Source of the DNA: Bacteroidota bacterium
Lineage (GTDB): Bacteria > Bacteroidota > Bacteroidia > Cytophagales > Cyclobacteriaceae
Direction: 5' to 3'
NCBI GenBank assembly: GCA_016866235.1
Contig: VGMW01000001.1
Span: 861,731 to 925,730 of the forward strand
DNA length: 64,000 bases
Under the pieces are notes generated by a model that did not search any database, was not told the origin of the DNA, and was given only the letters and a program-made list of their open reading frames with translations. The translations under genes were made by a program, and so were the position numbers. Shown one piece after another: positions 47,801 through 57,037 of this stretch (position 1 is the first letter of the stretch; each line of letters opens with the position of its first letter).

Positions 47801-48188
47801 ACGAAACGCTGCGTTGATTGTTGTTTTCGCCACTTCCTACCCAAACGACATTTGAATTGTTTGGGTCGAGGGTTACACAACCAATGGAGTAGGACCCTTG
47901 AGCATCGAAGAGTGGTTCGTAGGTTGTGCCGCCATTAACGGTTTTCCAAACACCGCCCGATGCGGTGGCCACATAATATTCGAATGGATTATTTGGGTTA
48001 ACCGCAAAGTCGGCGATACGACCAGAGGTTAATGCCGGACCAATGTTCCGGAACCTCAGTGCTCCAAGAGAAATTTCATCTTTTGGTGTAGCGGGCTTGT
48101 TGTCGGTGGTTGTTGATTTTTTCTGAGCCTGAGTGATATCAGGGTACAGACAGAAAAATGATATGACGATTAAAAGCAACTTTTTCAT
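44898..48188 (-). CDS. Large exported BNR/sortilin-like beta-propeller protein
   Basis: A 1096-residue exported protein with a Sec signal (LLLIVISFFCLYPDITQAQ). Residues about 40-760 form a repeated propeller with BNR/Asp-box motifs (SEDGGNTWKNVG, TSDGGKTWIQV, TNDGGKNWRQL) like VPS10/sortilin and plant-type xyloglucan hydrolases, usually annotated as glycosyl hydrolase. The C-terminal third is helical with an immunoglobulin-like part (RKLKADIKKGLQRIVWDLRT), then coiled. Likely a secreted or surface protein; no catalytic acid pair can be assigned. Single gene with its own terminator. Confidence 0.87.
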   Translation of the reverse strand: MKKLLLIVISFFCLYPDITQAQKKSTTTDNKPATPKDEISLGALRFRNIGPALTSGRIADFAVNPNNPFEYYVATASGGVWKTVNGGTTYEPLFDAQGSYSIGCVTLDPNNSNVVWVGSGENNNQRSVSYGDGVYKSEDGGNTWKNVGLKNSEHIGKIIVHPKNSDVVYVAAIGPLWSAGGDRGVYKTSDGGKTWIQVLKLDEHTGVNDLIMDPRNPDVLYAAAFQRRRHDYAYISGGPGSGIYKTTNGGQSWEKANQGLPSGDKGRIGLDISPADPEYIYAIVEASAKDAGFYRTTNRAASWQKMSSHQTGGNYYNEVIADPVNRDRVYTMGYAISVSDDGGKNFRPIGEKSKHVDNHALWVNPKNPNHMINGCDGGIYESKDGAKTWDYKSNLPVTQFYKVEVDNAEPFYFVYGGTQDNFSLGGPSRTRNENGIVNSDWFVTNGGDGFESAIDPQNPNIVYAQSQYGGLVRFDKITGESVGIQPKPRKGEAEYRWNWDAPLFTSFHKKGRIWFAANKVFRSDDYGSTWTVISEDVTRNLDRNKLPVMGRIWGIDAVGKNDGTAQFGTVSALSESPLDENLIAVGTDDGLIQVTSDGGATWKKSEQFPGIPDMTYVYHLQFSQHDKNVLYATFNNHKRGDFRPMVLKSSDAGVTWNTITSNLPERGSTFCMAEDFKDKDLLFAGTEFGIFFTNDGGKNWRQLKSGLPVIAVRDIAIQKREQDLVLATFGRGFYVLDDYSPLRLLKKVEGSEAMLFPVKETWLYLENSPLGIRGKGFMGESYYQAENPKVGAVITLYSKEEFKSKKDLRTEAEAKLAKEGKDVLYPTEEILKAEQQEESSYYLLTIKNDKGETVRKLKADIKKGLQRIVWDLRTPTSSAVNLNPTVNDNVFMSNDVGHLVSPGNYSVSLSKYIGGEFKEMGTAEKFVLKALPGNSLPALDPPAVAAWKAGVAELRRVAQSASAALSDAQTKLKYFKAAVNSIQENGNSILNDIQKLDRKINEVSEQFYGDNVKGRLEIQETPSIYGRLNSAVYDGYGSTGEPTATMKEQFKLASEDFDKWYAQLKTLISSDLRAIEQKLDAAGAPHTPGRMPDRKK

Positions 48189-48257
48189 AATGGTGATTTC
48201 CTGCAGAATTACAGAAAACCTCCCATTGGGTCAAGCGGCTTTTTAACATCGGTGGAA

Positions 48258-48294
48258 AGAAAAAAGTAAACAGTCCGGCAAAATGCCGGACTGT
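48258..48294 (-). terminator. Rho-independent terminator for hsp20
   Basis: Perfect 11-bp stem (48270-48280 with 48284-48294, ACAGTCCGGCA/TGCCGGACTGT), AAA loop. On the minus strand a T-rich tail follows (plus-strand A-run 48258-48269). Confidence 0.8.
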
Positions 48295-48387
48295 CCGGAA
48301 AAGACCCTAAATCCCCTTGCCGGCCCCACAGATCAGTTGACGGATTTGGCAGGACTTTTCATCTTCGCCTTACGGGGCGAAAATATC

Positions 48388-48828
48388 TTACCTAACTTCT
48401 ATCGGTTTGGATATCGTTTCCTTGGAAGGAACCTTTTTTGGAATGGAAACCTTCAAAATACCATCCTCGTAATGTGCTGCGATTTTATCCTCCATTGCAT
48501 TTTCAGGAAGGTTAAAGCTTCGGGTGAAGGAGGTGTAATTAAATTCCCTTCGCATGTAATCCTTATCTTTTTCCTCGCGCTTTTCTTCTTTTTCAGAAGA
48601 GATGGTTAACGTATGGTTTTCATGGCTGATTTTGAAGTCTGATTTTTTCATGCCGGGTGCAGCCATCTCAATCTCAAACTCCTTTTCTTTTTCGTTGACG
48701 TTTACTGCAGGCAGCATCTGTGTTCTGCGCAGCCAATCGGAATCAAAAAAGCGCTCGGCGTCAAAGAAATCCGTAATCCAGCTTGGACTGGCCAGCAGAG
48801 GCCAGTCAGATCGTCTGATGAGTGACAT
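48388..48828 (-). CDS. Hsp20/alpha-crystallin small heat-shock protein
   Basis: A 146-residue small heat-shock chaperone. The alpha-crystallin domain runs about 38-130 (EKEFEIEMAAPGMKKSDFKI, RSFNLPENAMEDKIAAHYEDGILKV), with the C-terminal IPKKV tail that resembles the IxI/V oligomerisation motif. Holds unfolding proteins in the cytosol without ATP. Monocistronic with a terminator 90 bp after. The 89 bp upstream of its start contain AAAGGAAAAAA before the ATG, a possible ribosome site. Confidence 0.94.
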   Translation of the reverse strand: MSLIRRSDWPLLASPSWITDFFDAERFFDSDWLRRTQMLPAVNVNEKEKEFEIEMAAPGMKKSDFKISHENHTLTISSEKEEKREEKDKDYMRREFNYTSFTRSFNLPENAMEDKIAAHYEDGILKVSIPKKVPSKETISKPIEVR

Positions 48829-48917
48829 AATTTTTTCCTTTTTGTTTAATGGAGGAATAAAATTACACCGACATCATGCCGACGGATATGATTGGAATCA
48901 GAGGAACCGCTGATCCT

Positions 48918-51470
48918 TTAATTTCCTTCGCCCCAGTTGTTACCAGGAAGGCTCGTGAGTGGTCCGAAGAATAAGGCGTTCAGGAAAAGTTTATTGGTTC
49001 CGTACCAAATCCCTCTGAAGTTAGGGTTGTCTGCAAACAACAAAACCCTTCCTTGTCCTTCCGGACTAAACAATACTGCAGCAGAATTAGCCAAACGACC
49101 TGATTGTGATTTGTGCAGATATCCACCAATGAGTGGCTTGGCGGTGTACTGCGCGACGGTGGTATACGGGCTCTTTGAGGGTTGTAATGCCGTAAGGCCA
49201 TTACGGTAAACCGATATTTTTCTGTCGGTAAAACCAAAACCAATCGGGCTGGTCAGGTCCAGGTCGACTTGAAAAATTGATCCACCGATAGATCGTGAAC
49301 CTTCGGCATTGGCAGCATCCTCGAAATTGATTCGTGGTTTTCCTTTTGAGGAATCCTGTGGAACCAGTTTTTGTTTGGCGATTCCTTGCCTGATGGCCCA
49401 TTCGGTTGCTCCCTTAATGGTGATAAGTGTTCCGCCTGTTTGTACCCAGGCACGAACGCGGTCAGTGGTTTGTTTGTCGAGGTTATAGCTGCCGTTAACC
49501 ATAATCAGAACATTATAGTCGCTCCAGTTTACACGGTTCAGGTTGTTGATGTCCAGTTTAGTTATTGGCATGCCAATACGCTGGTCCATCAAATGCCAGA
49601 CTTCGCCTGCTTCATTTCCCATGACACCATTGCCCATCAGCATGAGGGCTCTGGGTGGACGAACGGTGACAGAAAAGTTGGAGCCCAGATCAATGCCGGA
49701 AAGGCTGTAGCCGGTTTCAACCGGAATAATTTCCATACGGCAATCTGATGCAATGGTGGACAGCGATTGATGCAAATTTTCAGGGGATAGGGTTTGTCCA
49801 ACAACAGGAATGATAAGTGTACCGTGACCAAATTTTTTCTCTTTTCCCTGGATGTTTGTGCTGAAACTTCTGAACGATGCCTTAACAGTAATTCCTGCGC
49901 GCTGCATTTGGAAGAGTGCGCGGTGGGCCTGGTAATCGGTAAGCTCCATGAGGTAGGCATATGAGCTCTTTTCAAAGCCATTGATCTTTTTTATTCGAGG
50001 CTCGGTGATCTTATTGCCTTTGTTCACTGGTGTTTTTAAGGCAGCATGCGGCATATTGAAAGCATGAACCAAAGACCAGGTGGAGGCATCATAAAATATG
50101 CTATCCGTGTAGGTTATGTCCTTTTCAAAAGCCGACCTCACCATGAGGTAGTTCTCCTGTTCAACCGGAACTACATAAGAAAATCCTTTTTCAAATTTTT
50201 TTCCATCCTGCGCAACTTCCTGTGCAGTTTCATATACGTCGATCTTATGTGTTAGCAACAAATTAAGTAGTGCATGCGTCCTGTTCTGATCGGACTTATC
50301 GCCAAAAACATAGGCTTTAACCGGATTGGCTTTCGCCTGTGCAGCCGTTGACTTGTAAAAAGCCAATCTGAGGTCGATCAGGTTTTCTCTTTCTGCCAAT
50401 GAGGCGCGGATGGTGGTGAGTCCGGCAACAAACTGATTCCTGATGGTGAACCCGAACGTAATTGGTCCGGCAGGAGTATTTTGTACATGTCCTCTGGAGC
50501 TTGCTTGTTCGAAAAGGAACCCTGCTCCCCCGAAAAAGTTTACATAGCTTGAGCCGTAGCCCGGATAGAGTTTATCAAATGATTCTTTGGTGAAATATTG
50601 GCTCCCAAGTTTGTTCATGGCTGTGGCGAAATAACTTCCGAACTTCGGATAGATCTCATCGTAGAGCTTGGCGGGTACAATCGGATTGTTGCTGCTGTAT
50701 TTACCGGGATCGAAATAAAATGTCGAATTGGTTCCCATTTCATGGTGATCGGTCATCACGTATGGCCTCCAATCATGGAAAAGTTTAAGTCGGTTTTTGC
50801 TTTCAGGATTCACGGCCAGATACCAATCTCTGTTTAGATCAAACCAATAGTGGTTTGTTCTTCCTCCAGGCCATACTTCATTGTGCTCCCGATCCAGCGG
50901 ATCGGCAACGGCAGGGGTTCCTTTGTGCATGTTTGCCCAATGGGTGTGGCGGTCCCGACCATCGGGATTGTAAACGGGGTCGACCATGATAACCATTTTC
51001 TCCATCCATTCACTGGTTTCAGGATCATTGCTGGCTACCAGGTAATAAGCAGTCAACAGGGCGGCTTCAGTGCTGGAGGGTTCATTGCCGTGTACGTTGT
51101 ATCCAAGCTGAATGATTAATGGGGTCCTACGATGCTCGTCGCTGGTGTTTCTGGTCAGGTGTTTTTGTCGAATGTCTTCCAACTGAGCGTGATTGGATGG
51201 ACTGGTAATAAAAGCAGTAATCTGAAGTCTGTTTTCAAAGGTGAAACCAAGGTCTTTGATGGTCATGCGATCGGAGAGTCGGTCCAGTGTTCTGAAGTAC
51301 TCAATGACTTTATCGTGCCGCGTATGTTGCTGGCCAATTGGGTAACCCAAAAATTGTTCGGGTGTAGGAATTTTAGGGTCGAGGTTTCCGGCTTCCGGAT
51401 AATAATAGGATGCCTGGCTGAAAAGTTGAATGGAAGTATGTAGGATTAATACAAATACTGAATATCTCAT
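48918..51470 (-). CDS. Exported M14-family zinc metallocarboxypeptidase
   Basis: An 850-residue exported peptidase with a Sec signal ending near FSQA. The zinc motif HxxE is at 127-130 (NVHGNEPSS), with a later His in TDHHEMG, and FLFEQASSRG as candidate catalytic Glu segment. A large C-terminal part (about 620-740) resembles a class I amidotransferase-like fold (VNGSYNLDKQTTDRVRAWV). Length far exceeds single-domain M14 enzymes (about 300). It would trim C-terminal residues from extracytoplasmic proteins. Single gene between hsp20 and tamL. Confidence 0.92.
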   Translation of the reverse strand: MRYSVFVLILHTSIQLFSQASYYYPEAGNLDPKIPTPEQFLGYPIGQQHTRHDKVIEYFRTLDRLSDRMTIKDLGFTFENRLQITAFITSPSNHAQLEDIRQKHLTRNTSDEHRRTPLIIQLGYNVHGNEPSSTEAALLTAYYLVASNDPETSEWMEKMVIMVDPVYNPDGRDRHTHWANMHKGTPAVADPLDREHNEVWPGGRTNHYWFDLNRDWYLAVNPESKNRLKLFHDWRPYVMTDHHEMGTNSTFYFDPGKYSSNNPIVPAKLYDEIYPKFGSYFATAMNKLGSQYFTKESFDKLYPGYGSSYVNFFGGAGFLFEQASSRGHVQNTPAGPITFGFTIRNQFVAGLTTIRASLAERENLIDLRLAFYKSTAAQAKANPVKAYVFGDKSDQNRTHALLNLLLTHKIDVYETAQEVAQDGKKFEKGFSYVVPVEQENYLMVRSAFEKDITYTDSIFYDASTWSLVHAFNMPHAALKTPVNKGNKITEPRIKKINGFEKSSYAYLMELTDYQAHRALFQMQRAGITVKASFRSFSTNIQGKEKKFGHGTLIIPVVGQTLSPENLHQSLSTIASDCRMEIIPVETGYSLSGIDLGSNFSVTVRPPRALMLMGNGVMGNEAGEVWHLMDQRIGMPITKLDINNLNRVNWSDYNVLIMVNGSYNLDKQTTDRVRAWVQTGGTLITIKGATEWAIRQGIAKQKLVPQDSSKGKPRINFEDAANAEGSRSIGGSIFQVDLDLTSPIGFGFTDRKISVYRNGLTALQPSKSPYTTVAQYTAKPLIGGYLHKSQSGRLANSAAVLFSPEGQGRVLLFADNPNFRGIWYGTNKLFLNALFFGPLTSLPGNNWGEGN

Positions 51471-51536
51471 GTCGTTAATTTTTCCAATGATAGGAATATT
51501 TTGGGAATGCCCTGAGGGTTGCGGTACAAGCGGCGA

Positions 51537-53993
51537 TCAGAACGGATAGCCGATACCAATATTGAAGATTACCGGTTCTCTATTGGTACCAAATGGCCGC
51601 ACCACCCGGACGTTGTCTAAAACAAACCGATCGCCTTTGGGTCGCGCGGGATCAAAAACCTTTACCCCCATATCCAGTCGCATGATGAGGAAGGTGAAAT
51701 CGAATCGTAAGCCTACACCGGTCCCTACGCCAAACTCACTTAGGAACCGGTTGAAACTGAATTTTGCCCGCGGATCAGTATTGCTCTGAAGGCTCCACAC
51801 GTTGCCCGCGTCTACAAAGACAGCATAGTTTACAAACCCAAAAAGTTTTTGTCTCAGTTCAGCACTTGCTTCGAGCAGCAGATCGCCAGGTTTCTCAAAG
51901 CGATAATCGAATAATCCGTTCGTTTCCGGATTAGCGCTCAACGATGGTGGTAATGCTCCTGGCCCTAATCTTCGAGGGCGCCAGGCACGTATGCTGTTGC
52001 TTCCTCCAATAAAAAAGTTTTTTTCATAGGGAAGGACTTTGTTTTCGCTGTAGGCATAACCAAAGCCACTGTTCACCCGAAAAGCCGCCAGAGTATGTTT
52101 GTTAATTACGGAGGTCCTGCGTGCATCAACATTCAATCGTATGTACTGATAGGGCTGTAATCCCAAATTGGAAATAATGGAAGGGGAGATGATGTTGAGG
52201 GAAGTTCCGCCGCTCTCCAGGGTTGCTCTAAGGAAATAGGAGCTGGCTTCCGTATTTCCATAATCTTTTGGATTCCAGGTGACCGACAAGGACATGTTGC
52301 TGACAAAGGCAGGTTTGAATGCATTGATTAACCGGTTGCCTTCTGCTTCGAGCTCTCGCAAGCGCTCACCAAAAAGGGCTGATGTGTCTGATCGGATAAT
52401 GTTCAGGTTGGTGCCGGTGAGTGCGAATTGCAATCCATTGGGTTTATCCCAGTTCAGGGTGCTGGAGGCTGTGATAATGGAGCGGGTATATTCCGGTCTT
52501 GAGGTATAAGTGTATCCGGCGAGTAGTTTGGTTCTTGGATTGAACCTTGCCAGCCGGAGCGCTGTTGCACCAGAGATTGGAATCAGCAACTGGGGTAGGG
52601 TAATCGTGCCGTTGATGTTGGCTTCTGTGCTCTGGTAAAAATCATTCTGCTGGGTTGCCGATGCAACGCCTTCAAAACCAAATCTTCCATTGAATTCAAG
52701 AATGTCCAATGCCCGAAAAAGATTTCTTCGTTTGAAATTCATGCTGTAGTACGGACCTGGAAATCCCTGTGTAACCGATACCCCTGTTTCATTAGACCAT
52801 GAGTAGCGCTCCAGCGGACTGGCAAAAATGTTAGCAATGAACTGTCCATCGGACGTATCATAGTTGATGTTCACAAACTTGAACATATCGAGATTAGCCA
52901 ACTGCCGCTGTGTGGTGAAGGTGTTGTCGCGGCTGTATAAGCTATCCTGTTGCATGAAAATCCTTTGGGTGAGTACCTTCTTATGATACTTTCGATTGAA
53001 GTATTGGAATTTTACCCTCCGGTAGTAATAATCGTCACGGTCTCCTGGATAAAACTTTTCCATTCCAACATCTGGAATCATTTTGATGGTATCCAGTCGA
53101 TACTGCTTAAGGGCTTGATCTGGGGCATCGATAATGATGCCCAGTAGAATTTTATTTTTTCTCCGGAAGGAAGTGTCTGCATCAAAATAGACCATCTGAC
53201 GGCTAAAGTTGTAATAACCTTGATTTCGAAGCCAGACCTCTATGTTTTCCCTGGTTTTATTCAAGCGGTCCTGACTAAACCTGGAACCTCTTTGCAATCC
53301 ATCCTCATTGATTTTATGGGAAATTATTTTCAATGCGTCTTCGGAGGGACAGCTGATAAAAATTGAATCAATTTGATAGGAGGGACCTGGCATAATACGG
53401 TAAGTCACCTCAGCCTTTTTATCAGTACCCCTTACCTCCGGATTCACGCTACCCTGAAAGTATCCGTGGCTAAAAAGATAGTCGGTCATTCTCGCCGCAC
53501 TCTGTTTCATGTCCGTGTAATCAAATAGTGCCAATGGTTCTCCCCATCGCATGAAGTTGTTTCCATTTTCGATCCTGAGGTTTTGCTGATCGACCTTTCT
53601 GGATTTCCTAAACTGTACATTAGCCTCTGACCTTCGTCGGGTGGTGTCTTGCAGCAGCCTGTCAAAACGCGCTTCAATTTTTTCCTTTTTACGGAGGTGT
53701 TTTTCCTTGTTGTAATATTTCTGACCGGTATAGTACATCCACACAAGGTGGCTGCCCATAAAACCCAGCAGCTTTCGATTTGGTTTTTTGGTGGTAAGAT
53801 TTTTAAGCTCCTCCGTTGAAAGAGGCTCCGGGGCTATCACCGATTGTTTGGAGAGCATCCGTTCACCCTCGCCCAAATAGCGCGTGCTGCCGCAGGAAAT
53901 CAGGATCATTATCCCAGCCAGGCTGCAGAATTTCTTAATTTGCCTGCAGTAAATTCTTTTTATGATAGGCCGGGCAAAGTTCAAGTGGATCAA
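51537..53993 (-). CDS. tamL: TamL-like lipoprotein BamA/TamA homologue
   Basis: An 818-residue outer-membrane barrel of the Omp85 family. The N terminus has a basic stretch, a hydrophobic segment and the lipobox ILISC, as in the lipidated TamA variant (TamL) of Bacteroidota. POTRA-like domains follow (about 50-430, for example AEVTYRIMPGPSYQIDSI), then the C-terminal 16-strand barrel ending in a terminal aromatic (YPF). It helps insert proteins in the outer membrane. No tamB gene is within the window. The start at 53993 overlaps the divergent methyltransferase start by 32 bp; a TTG at codon 4 keeps the overlap, so the two 5' ends really share sequence. Confidence 0.88.
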   Translation of the reverse strand: MIHLNFARPIIKRIYCRQIKKFCSLAGIMILISCGSTRYLGEGERMLSKQSVIAPEPLSTEELKNLTTKKPNRKLLGFMGSHLVWMYYTGQKYYNKEKHLRKKEKIEARFDRLLQDTTRRRSEANVQFRKSRKVDQQNLRIENGNNFMRWGEPLALFDYTDMKQSAARMTDYLFSHGYFQGSVNPEVRGTDKKAEVTYRIMPGPSYQIDSIFISCPSEDALKIISHKINEDGLQRGSRFSQDRLNKTRENIEVWLRNQGYYNFSRQMVYFDADTSFRRKNKILLGIIIDAPDQALKQYRLDTIKMIPDVGMEKFYPGDRDDYYYRRVKFQYFNRKYHKKVLTQRIFMQQDSLYSRDNTFTTQRQLANLDMFKFVNINYDTSDGQFIANIFASPLERYSWSNETGVSVTQGFPGPYYSMNFKRRNLFRALDILEFNGRFGFEGVASATQQNDFYQSTEANINGTITLPQLLIPISGATALRLARFNPRTKLLAGYTYTSRPEYTRSIITASSTLNWDKPNGLQFALTGTNLNIIRSDTSALFGERLRELEAEGNRLINAFKPAFVSNMSLSVTWNPKDYGNTEASSYFLRATLESGGTSLNIISPSIISNLGLQPYQYIRLNVDARRTSVINKHTLAAFRVNSGFGYAYSENKVLPYEKNFFIGGSNSIRAWRPRRLGPGALPPSLSANPETNGLFDYRFEKPGDLLLEASAELRQKLFGFVNYAVFVDAGNVWSLQSNTDPRAKFSFNRFLSEFGVGTGVGLRFDFTFLIMRLDMGVKVFDPARPKGDRFVLDNVRVVRPFGTNREPVIFNIGIGYPF

Positions 53994-54684
53994 ATCGCTG
54001 CAATTAAAGAAATACCGCCAATCAGAGCAATGCTTCCTGGTTCAGGGAAGAAAGAGTGTAGAGGAGCTGCTGCGGTCAGATTTTAATGTGATGCACGTCC
54101 TTGCGGCCAAAGGAACGGTGCTCCCTGACCTTCAGACCAGGACTGAGATCGAATTGGTTTCTGAAAAGGATCTGGCAACCATAGGCTCTTTTCAATCCAA
54201 CGATTCTGTTCTTGCCGTTGCGCGTATGAAGGAGCCTGGACCGGTGGTTTTAGGAAAATCACCAGTACTGGTGCTCGACGACATTAGGGATCCAGGGAAT
54301 TTAGGCACCATCATTCGTACAGCGGATTGGTTTGGATTCCAAAATATCATTGCCTCCCATTCGACTGTTGACTTTTACAATCCGAAAGTGATCGCTGCTA
54401 CCATGGGGAGTTTTTGCAGGGTTAATATCTTCTACACTGATTTGGCCCTGGCACTGGCATCTCAGGAGCTAAATATTTTTGGTGCCTTTTTGAATGGCAA
54501 GAATCTCGATGAGGTGAATTTTGGAAAGAATCCAATTGTGGTGGTAGGCAATGAGTCAACCGGAATATCCGCTGAAGTTGAGCGCTTGATTAAAACGAGA
54601 GTAACCATTCCTGGTAAAGGTCAGACGGAATCTCTTAATGCTGCTGTGGCTGCGGGCATACTGATGTATGCTGCACATCATTAG
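53962..54684 (+). CDS. SpoU/TrmH-family RNA 2'-O-methyltransferase
   Basis: A 240-residue SPOUT methyltransferase that methylates ribose of tRNA or rRNA. The three SpoU motifs are present: LDDIRDPGNLGTIIRTADW, VVGNESTGIS and IPGKGQTESLNAAVAAGI. The N-terminal substrate-binding part (QCFLVQGRKSVEELL) starts right after the initiation site, so the start at 53962 is needed or nearly so. It overlaps the 5' end of tamL on the opposite strand and ends 3 bp before the convergent RNase Z gene. Confidence 0.93.
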   Translation: MIGRAKFKWIKSLQLKKYRQSEQCFLVQGRKSVEELLRSDFNVMHVLAAKGTVLPDLQTRTEIELVSEKDLATIGSFQSNDSVLAVARMKEPGPVVLGKSPVLVLDDIRDPGNLGTIIRTADWFGFQNIIASHSTVDFYNPKVIAATMGSFCRVNIFYTDLALALASQELNIFGAFLNGKNLDEVNFGKNPIVVVGNESTGISAEVERLIKTRVTIPGKGQTESLNAAVAAGILMYAAHH

Positions 54685-54687
54685 TGT

Positions 54688-55605
54688 TCAATCGCCCACC
54701 GTATAGACCTTATTCTCTTCGGCCAGTCTGGTGTTGGGGAAAATTTGCTGCGCTTCCCGCAGAAGGGACTCCGGGTCTTTGTAACGTGAGGAAAGATGAC
54801 CGATAAGCAGTTGTTTGGTGCCTGACAACTTAGCCATTTGCGCTGCCTGGGAGGTGGTTGAGTGCCAGGTTTCCTTTGCCTTTTCAATATCCTCATCAGC
54901 AAAAGTTGCTTCATGATACAGTAGCGAACCGTTTGAAATTTTTGAGGCCAGCGTTGGATCAAATGCAGTATCGCTACAAAAGGCATACGATCGAAGTGGG
55001 TCTGGTGAATGGGTAAGATCCTCCACTGCATATTTCGTGGTCCCGTCTGCATTCAACACATCCTGTCCTGCTTTAAGCATGCCAATATGCTCTATCGAAA
55101 TATCTTTGGGTAGTCTGTCCTTGATCAATTTTAGCGGTCCTTGCTTCTCTGTAAACAGGAATCCAACGCATGGAATCCTGTGTTGCATGGGTAGGATTTC
55201 CACCAAAAGGTGTTTGTTCTCAAAAATGACCGTTCCCAGATCTTCTGGTAATGGATGAAAAATTAGGGGGTAACAAAGTGCTGAACCTGCGTGTTTAAGA
55301 TGGAGTGTGATGATTTCAGCGAGTCCGCGGTGTGCGTGTAAGTGCAGTTCGGTTTTTCTTCGGTGCAGGTGCATCGTGAACAGCAATCCCATCAGACCCA
55401 GGTAGTGGTCGCCGTGTAAATGGCTGATAAAGATGCGTTCAATTTTATGATGGGCTATGCCATTTTTAGTTAGCCTGGTTTGAATGCCTTCCGATGCATC
55501 AATTAAATAATGGTGGGTGCCATAGCGGAGGCACTGCGCTGTGGGATTGGTGTCAATACCCGGTAATGCGCCTCCTGAACCGAGGATGGTCAGGACAAAT
55601 TCCAT
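54688..55605 (-). CDS. rnz: Ribonuclease Z
   Basis: A 305-residue metallo-beta-lactamase-fold endonuclease that matures tRNA 3' ends. The zinc motif HLHGDHYLG is at about residues 62-70, with further ligands in CSDTAFD and LIGHLSSRY. N-terminal motif LGSGGALPG matches RNase Z. It follows the STAS gene by 12 bp on the minus strand and may be co-transcribed with purC and STAS. Confidence 0.94.
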   Translation of the reverse strand: MEFVLTILGSGGALPGIDTNPTAQCLRYGTHHYLIDASEGIQTRLTKNGIAHHKIERIFISHLHGDHYLGLMGLLFTMHLHRRKTELHLHAHRGLAEIITLHLKHAGSALCYPLIFHPLPEDLGTVIFENKHLLVEILPMQHRIPCVGFLFTEKQGPLKLIKDRLPKDISIEHIGMLKAGQDVLNADGTTKYAVEDLTHSPDPLRSYAFCSDTAFDPTLASKISNGSLLYHEATFADEDIEKAKETWHSTTSQAAQMAKLSGTKQLLIGHLSSRYKDPESLLREAQQIFPNTRLAEENKVYTVGD

Positions 55606-55617
55606 ACAGGTACAGAT

Positions 55618-55992
55618 TTATTCTTCGCTGCGAAGGCCGTTTTCGATCTCGTTAAGGAAGACGGCATCAACGGCTTCTTCCAGTGTATTGAGAATGGTGA
55701 GCACGCTGTCGAGTTGAGATATTTTGACCAGTTTATTGGCGTGGTCAGACAATTTGATCAGAATAAAGATGCCGCCGTCCTCTTGTAAAATTCGGTTGCC
55801 TACGAGCAGTGCACTTAAACCTGATGAATCGGTGTATTTAACTTCTTCCAGGTCAAGGATGATGTTGTGAATACCCTCTGCGTGTAAGGTGAGCAGTTCA
55901 GACTTGAGTGAAGGTGCCACGGTTGAATCCAGTTTGGATTCATGGAGCTTCATAACACAGTATTTTTCACTCTTATCGATGGTGTATTTCAT
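55618..55992 (-). CDS. STAS-domain protein (anti-sigma-factor antagonist type)
   Basis: A 124-residue single-domain STAS protein. I choose the ATG at 55992 (MKYTIDKSEKY); the frame is open upstream to 56049 but that extension runs into the end of purC. The core motif is LDLEEVKYTDSSGLSALLVG, where DSSG contains the Ser typically phosphorylated in SpoIIAA-like proteins. No partner kinase or sigma factor is adjacent, so the regulatory circuit must lie elsewhere. It sits between purC (32 bp upstream) and rnz. Confidence 0.88.
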   Translation of the reverse strand: MKYTIDKSEKYCVMKLHESKLDSTVAPSLKSELLTLHAEGIHNIILDLEEVKYTDSSGLSALLVGNRILQEDGGIFILIKLSDHANKLVKISQLDSVLTILNTLEEAVDAVFLNEIENGLRSEE

Positions 55993-56024
55993 AATGGTGG
56001 CGTCTGAGGATGTAAAATTAGCAA

Positions 56025-56972
56025 TTATAGTTGCGCGGAGCTGAGCCATTGCTCAATGTTTTTCCTAATCCTGTCTTCTATGGATTCCTTGGGCATTGTT
56101 TCCAGTGGTTGACCGGCTACGACTTCATAGAGCTCACGGTAACGGGCTGAAATTCCCTCCACAACCTGGTCGGTCATTTCAGGCACCTGTTGTCCGTCCT
56201 TGCCCTGAAAACCATTTTCAATGAGCCATTGTCTTACAAACTCTTTTGAAAGTTGTTTTTGAGGCTCACCTTTTTGTTGCCTTTGTTCATATCCGTCGAG
56301 GTAAAAATAACGTGAGGAGTCGGGTGTGTGGACTTCATCGATAAGCAGAATTGTTTTATCTCTTTTCCCAAATTCATATTTAGTATCCACCAGGATCAGA
56401 CCTCTTGCGGCCGCCAATTCAGTTCCTCGTTGAAAGAGTTTCAAGGCATAAGTCTCCAGCCTGGTATACTCTTCCTCAGATACCAGTTGCCGCCTGATGA
56501 TTTCTTCTCTGGATATGTCTTCATCATGTCCAACCTTTGCTTTGGTGGTAGGTGTAATGATTGGATTCGGAAGTTTGTCGTTTTCCCTTAGTCCCTCCGG
56601 AAGTTGCACCCCGCAGAGCAAACGTTTTCCACTTTTATACTCGCGCCACGCGTGACCGGCCAGATAGCCACGAACCACCATTTCAACAGGGTAGGTTTCG
56701 CATCGGATACCAACCGTTACATTCGGATCGGGCATGGCTTGCACCCAATTGGGAACGTCGCCAGCGGTGGCTTTCAAATGAAGCGCTGCAATTTGGTTTA
56801 GCACGCGGCCCTTGTCCGGTATCGCCCTAGGCAACACCACATCAAAGGCAGAAATTCTGTCCGTCGCCACCATAACCATGGTGTCTCCGAAGTAATACAC
56901 ATCACGGACCTTCCCCCGGTAAAAGCCAGTTTGTCCCTTGAATTGAAAATTGGTTTCTTTTATGGCCTGCAT
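56025..56972 (-). CDS. purC: Phosphoribosylaminoimidazole-succinocarboxamide synthase
   Basis: SAICAR synthetase of purine synthesis, 315 residues, longer than the about 240 of E. coli but typical of the single-domain longer group. Motifs: [11 protein letters not shown] (18-28), [29 protein letters not shown], and [12 protein letters not shown]. It acts in the cytosol on CAIR, ATP and aspartate. No other pur genes are near. Its upstream region (56973-57037) is short. Confidence 0.95.
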   Translation of the reverse strand: MQAIKETNFQFKGQTGFYRGKVRDVYYFGDTMVMVATDRISAFDVVLPRAIPDKGRVLNQIAALHLKATAGDVPNWVQAMPDPNVTVGIRCETYPVEMVVRGYLAGHAWREYKSGKRLLCGVQLPEGLRENDKLPNPIITPTTKAKVGHDEDISREEIIRRQLVSEEEYTRLETYALKLFQRGTELAAARGLILVDTKYEFGKRDKTILLIDEVHTPDSSRYFYLDGYEQRQQKGEPQKQLSKEFVRQWLIENGFQGKDGQQVPEMTDQVVEGISARYRELYEVVAGQPLETMPKESIEDRIRKNIEQWLSSAQL

Positions 56973-57037
56973 TTGAAAATTTGGTCCAAAATAAGCCAGC
57001 GGACACCATAAATTGGCGTGCGGGAGGAAAAATTTAC

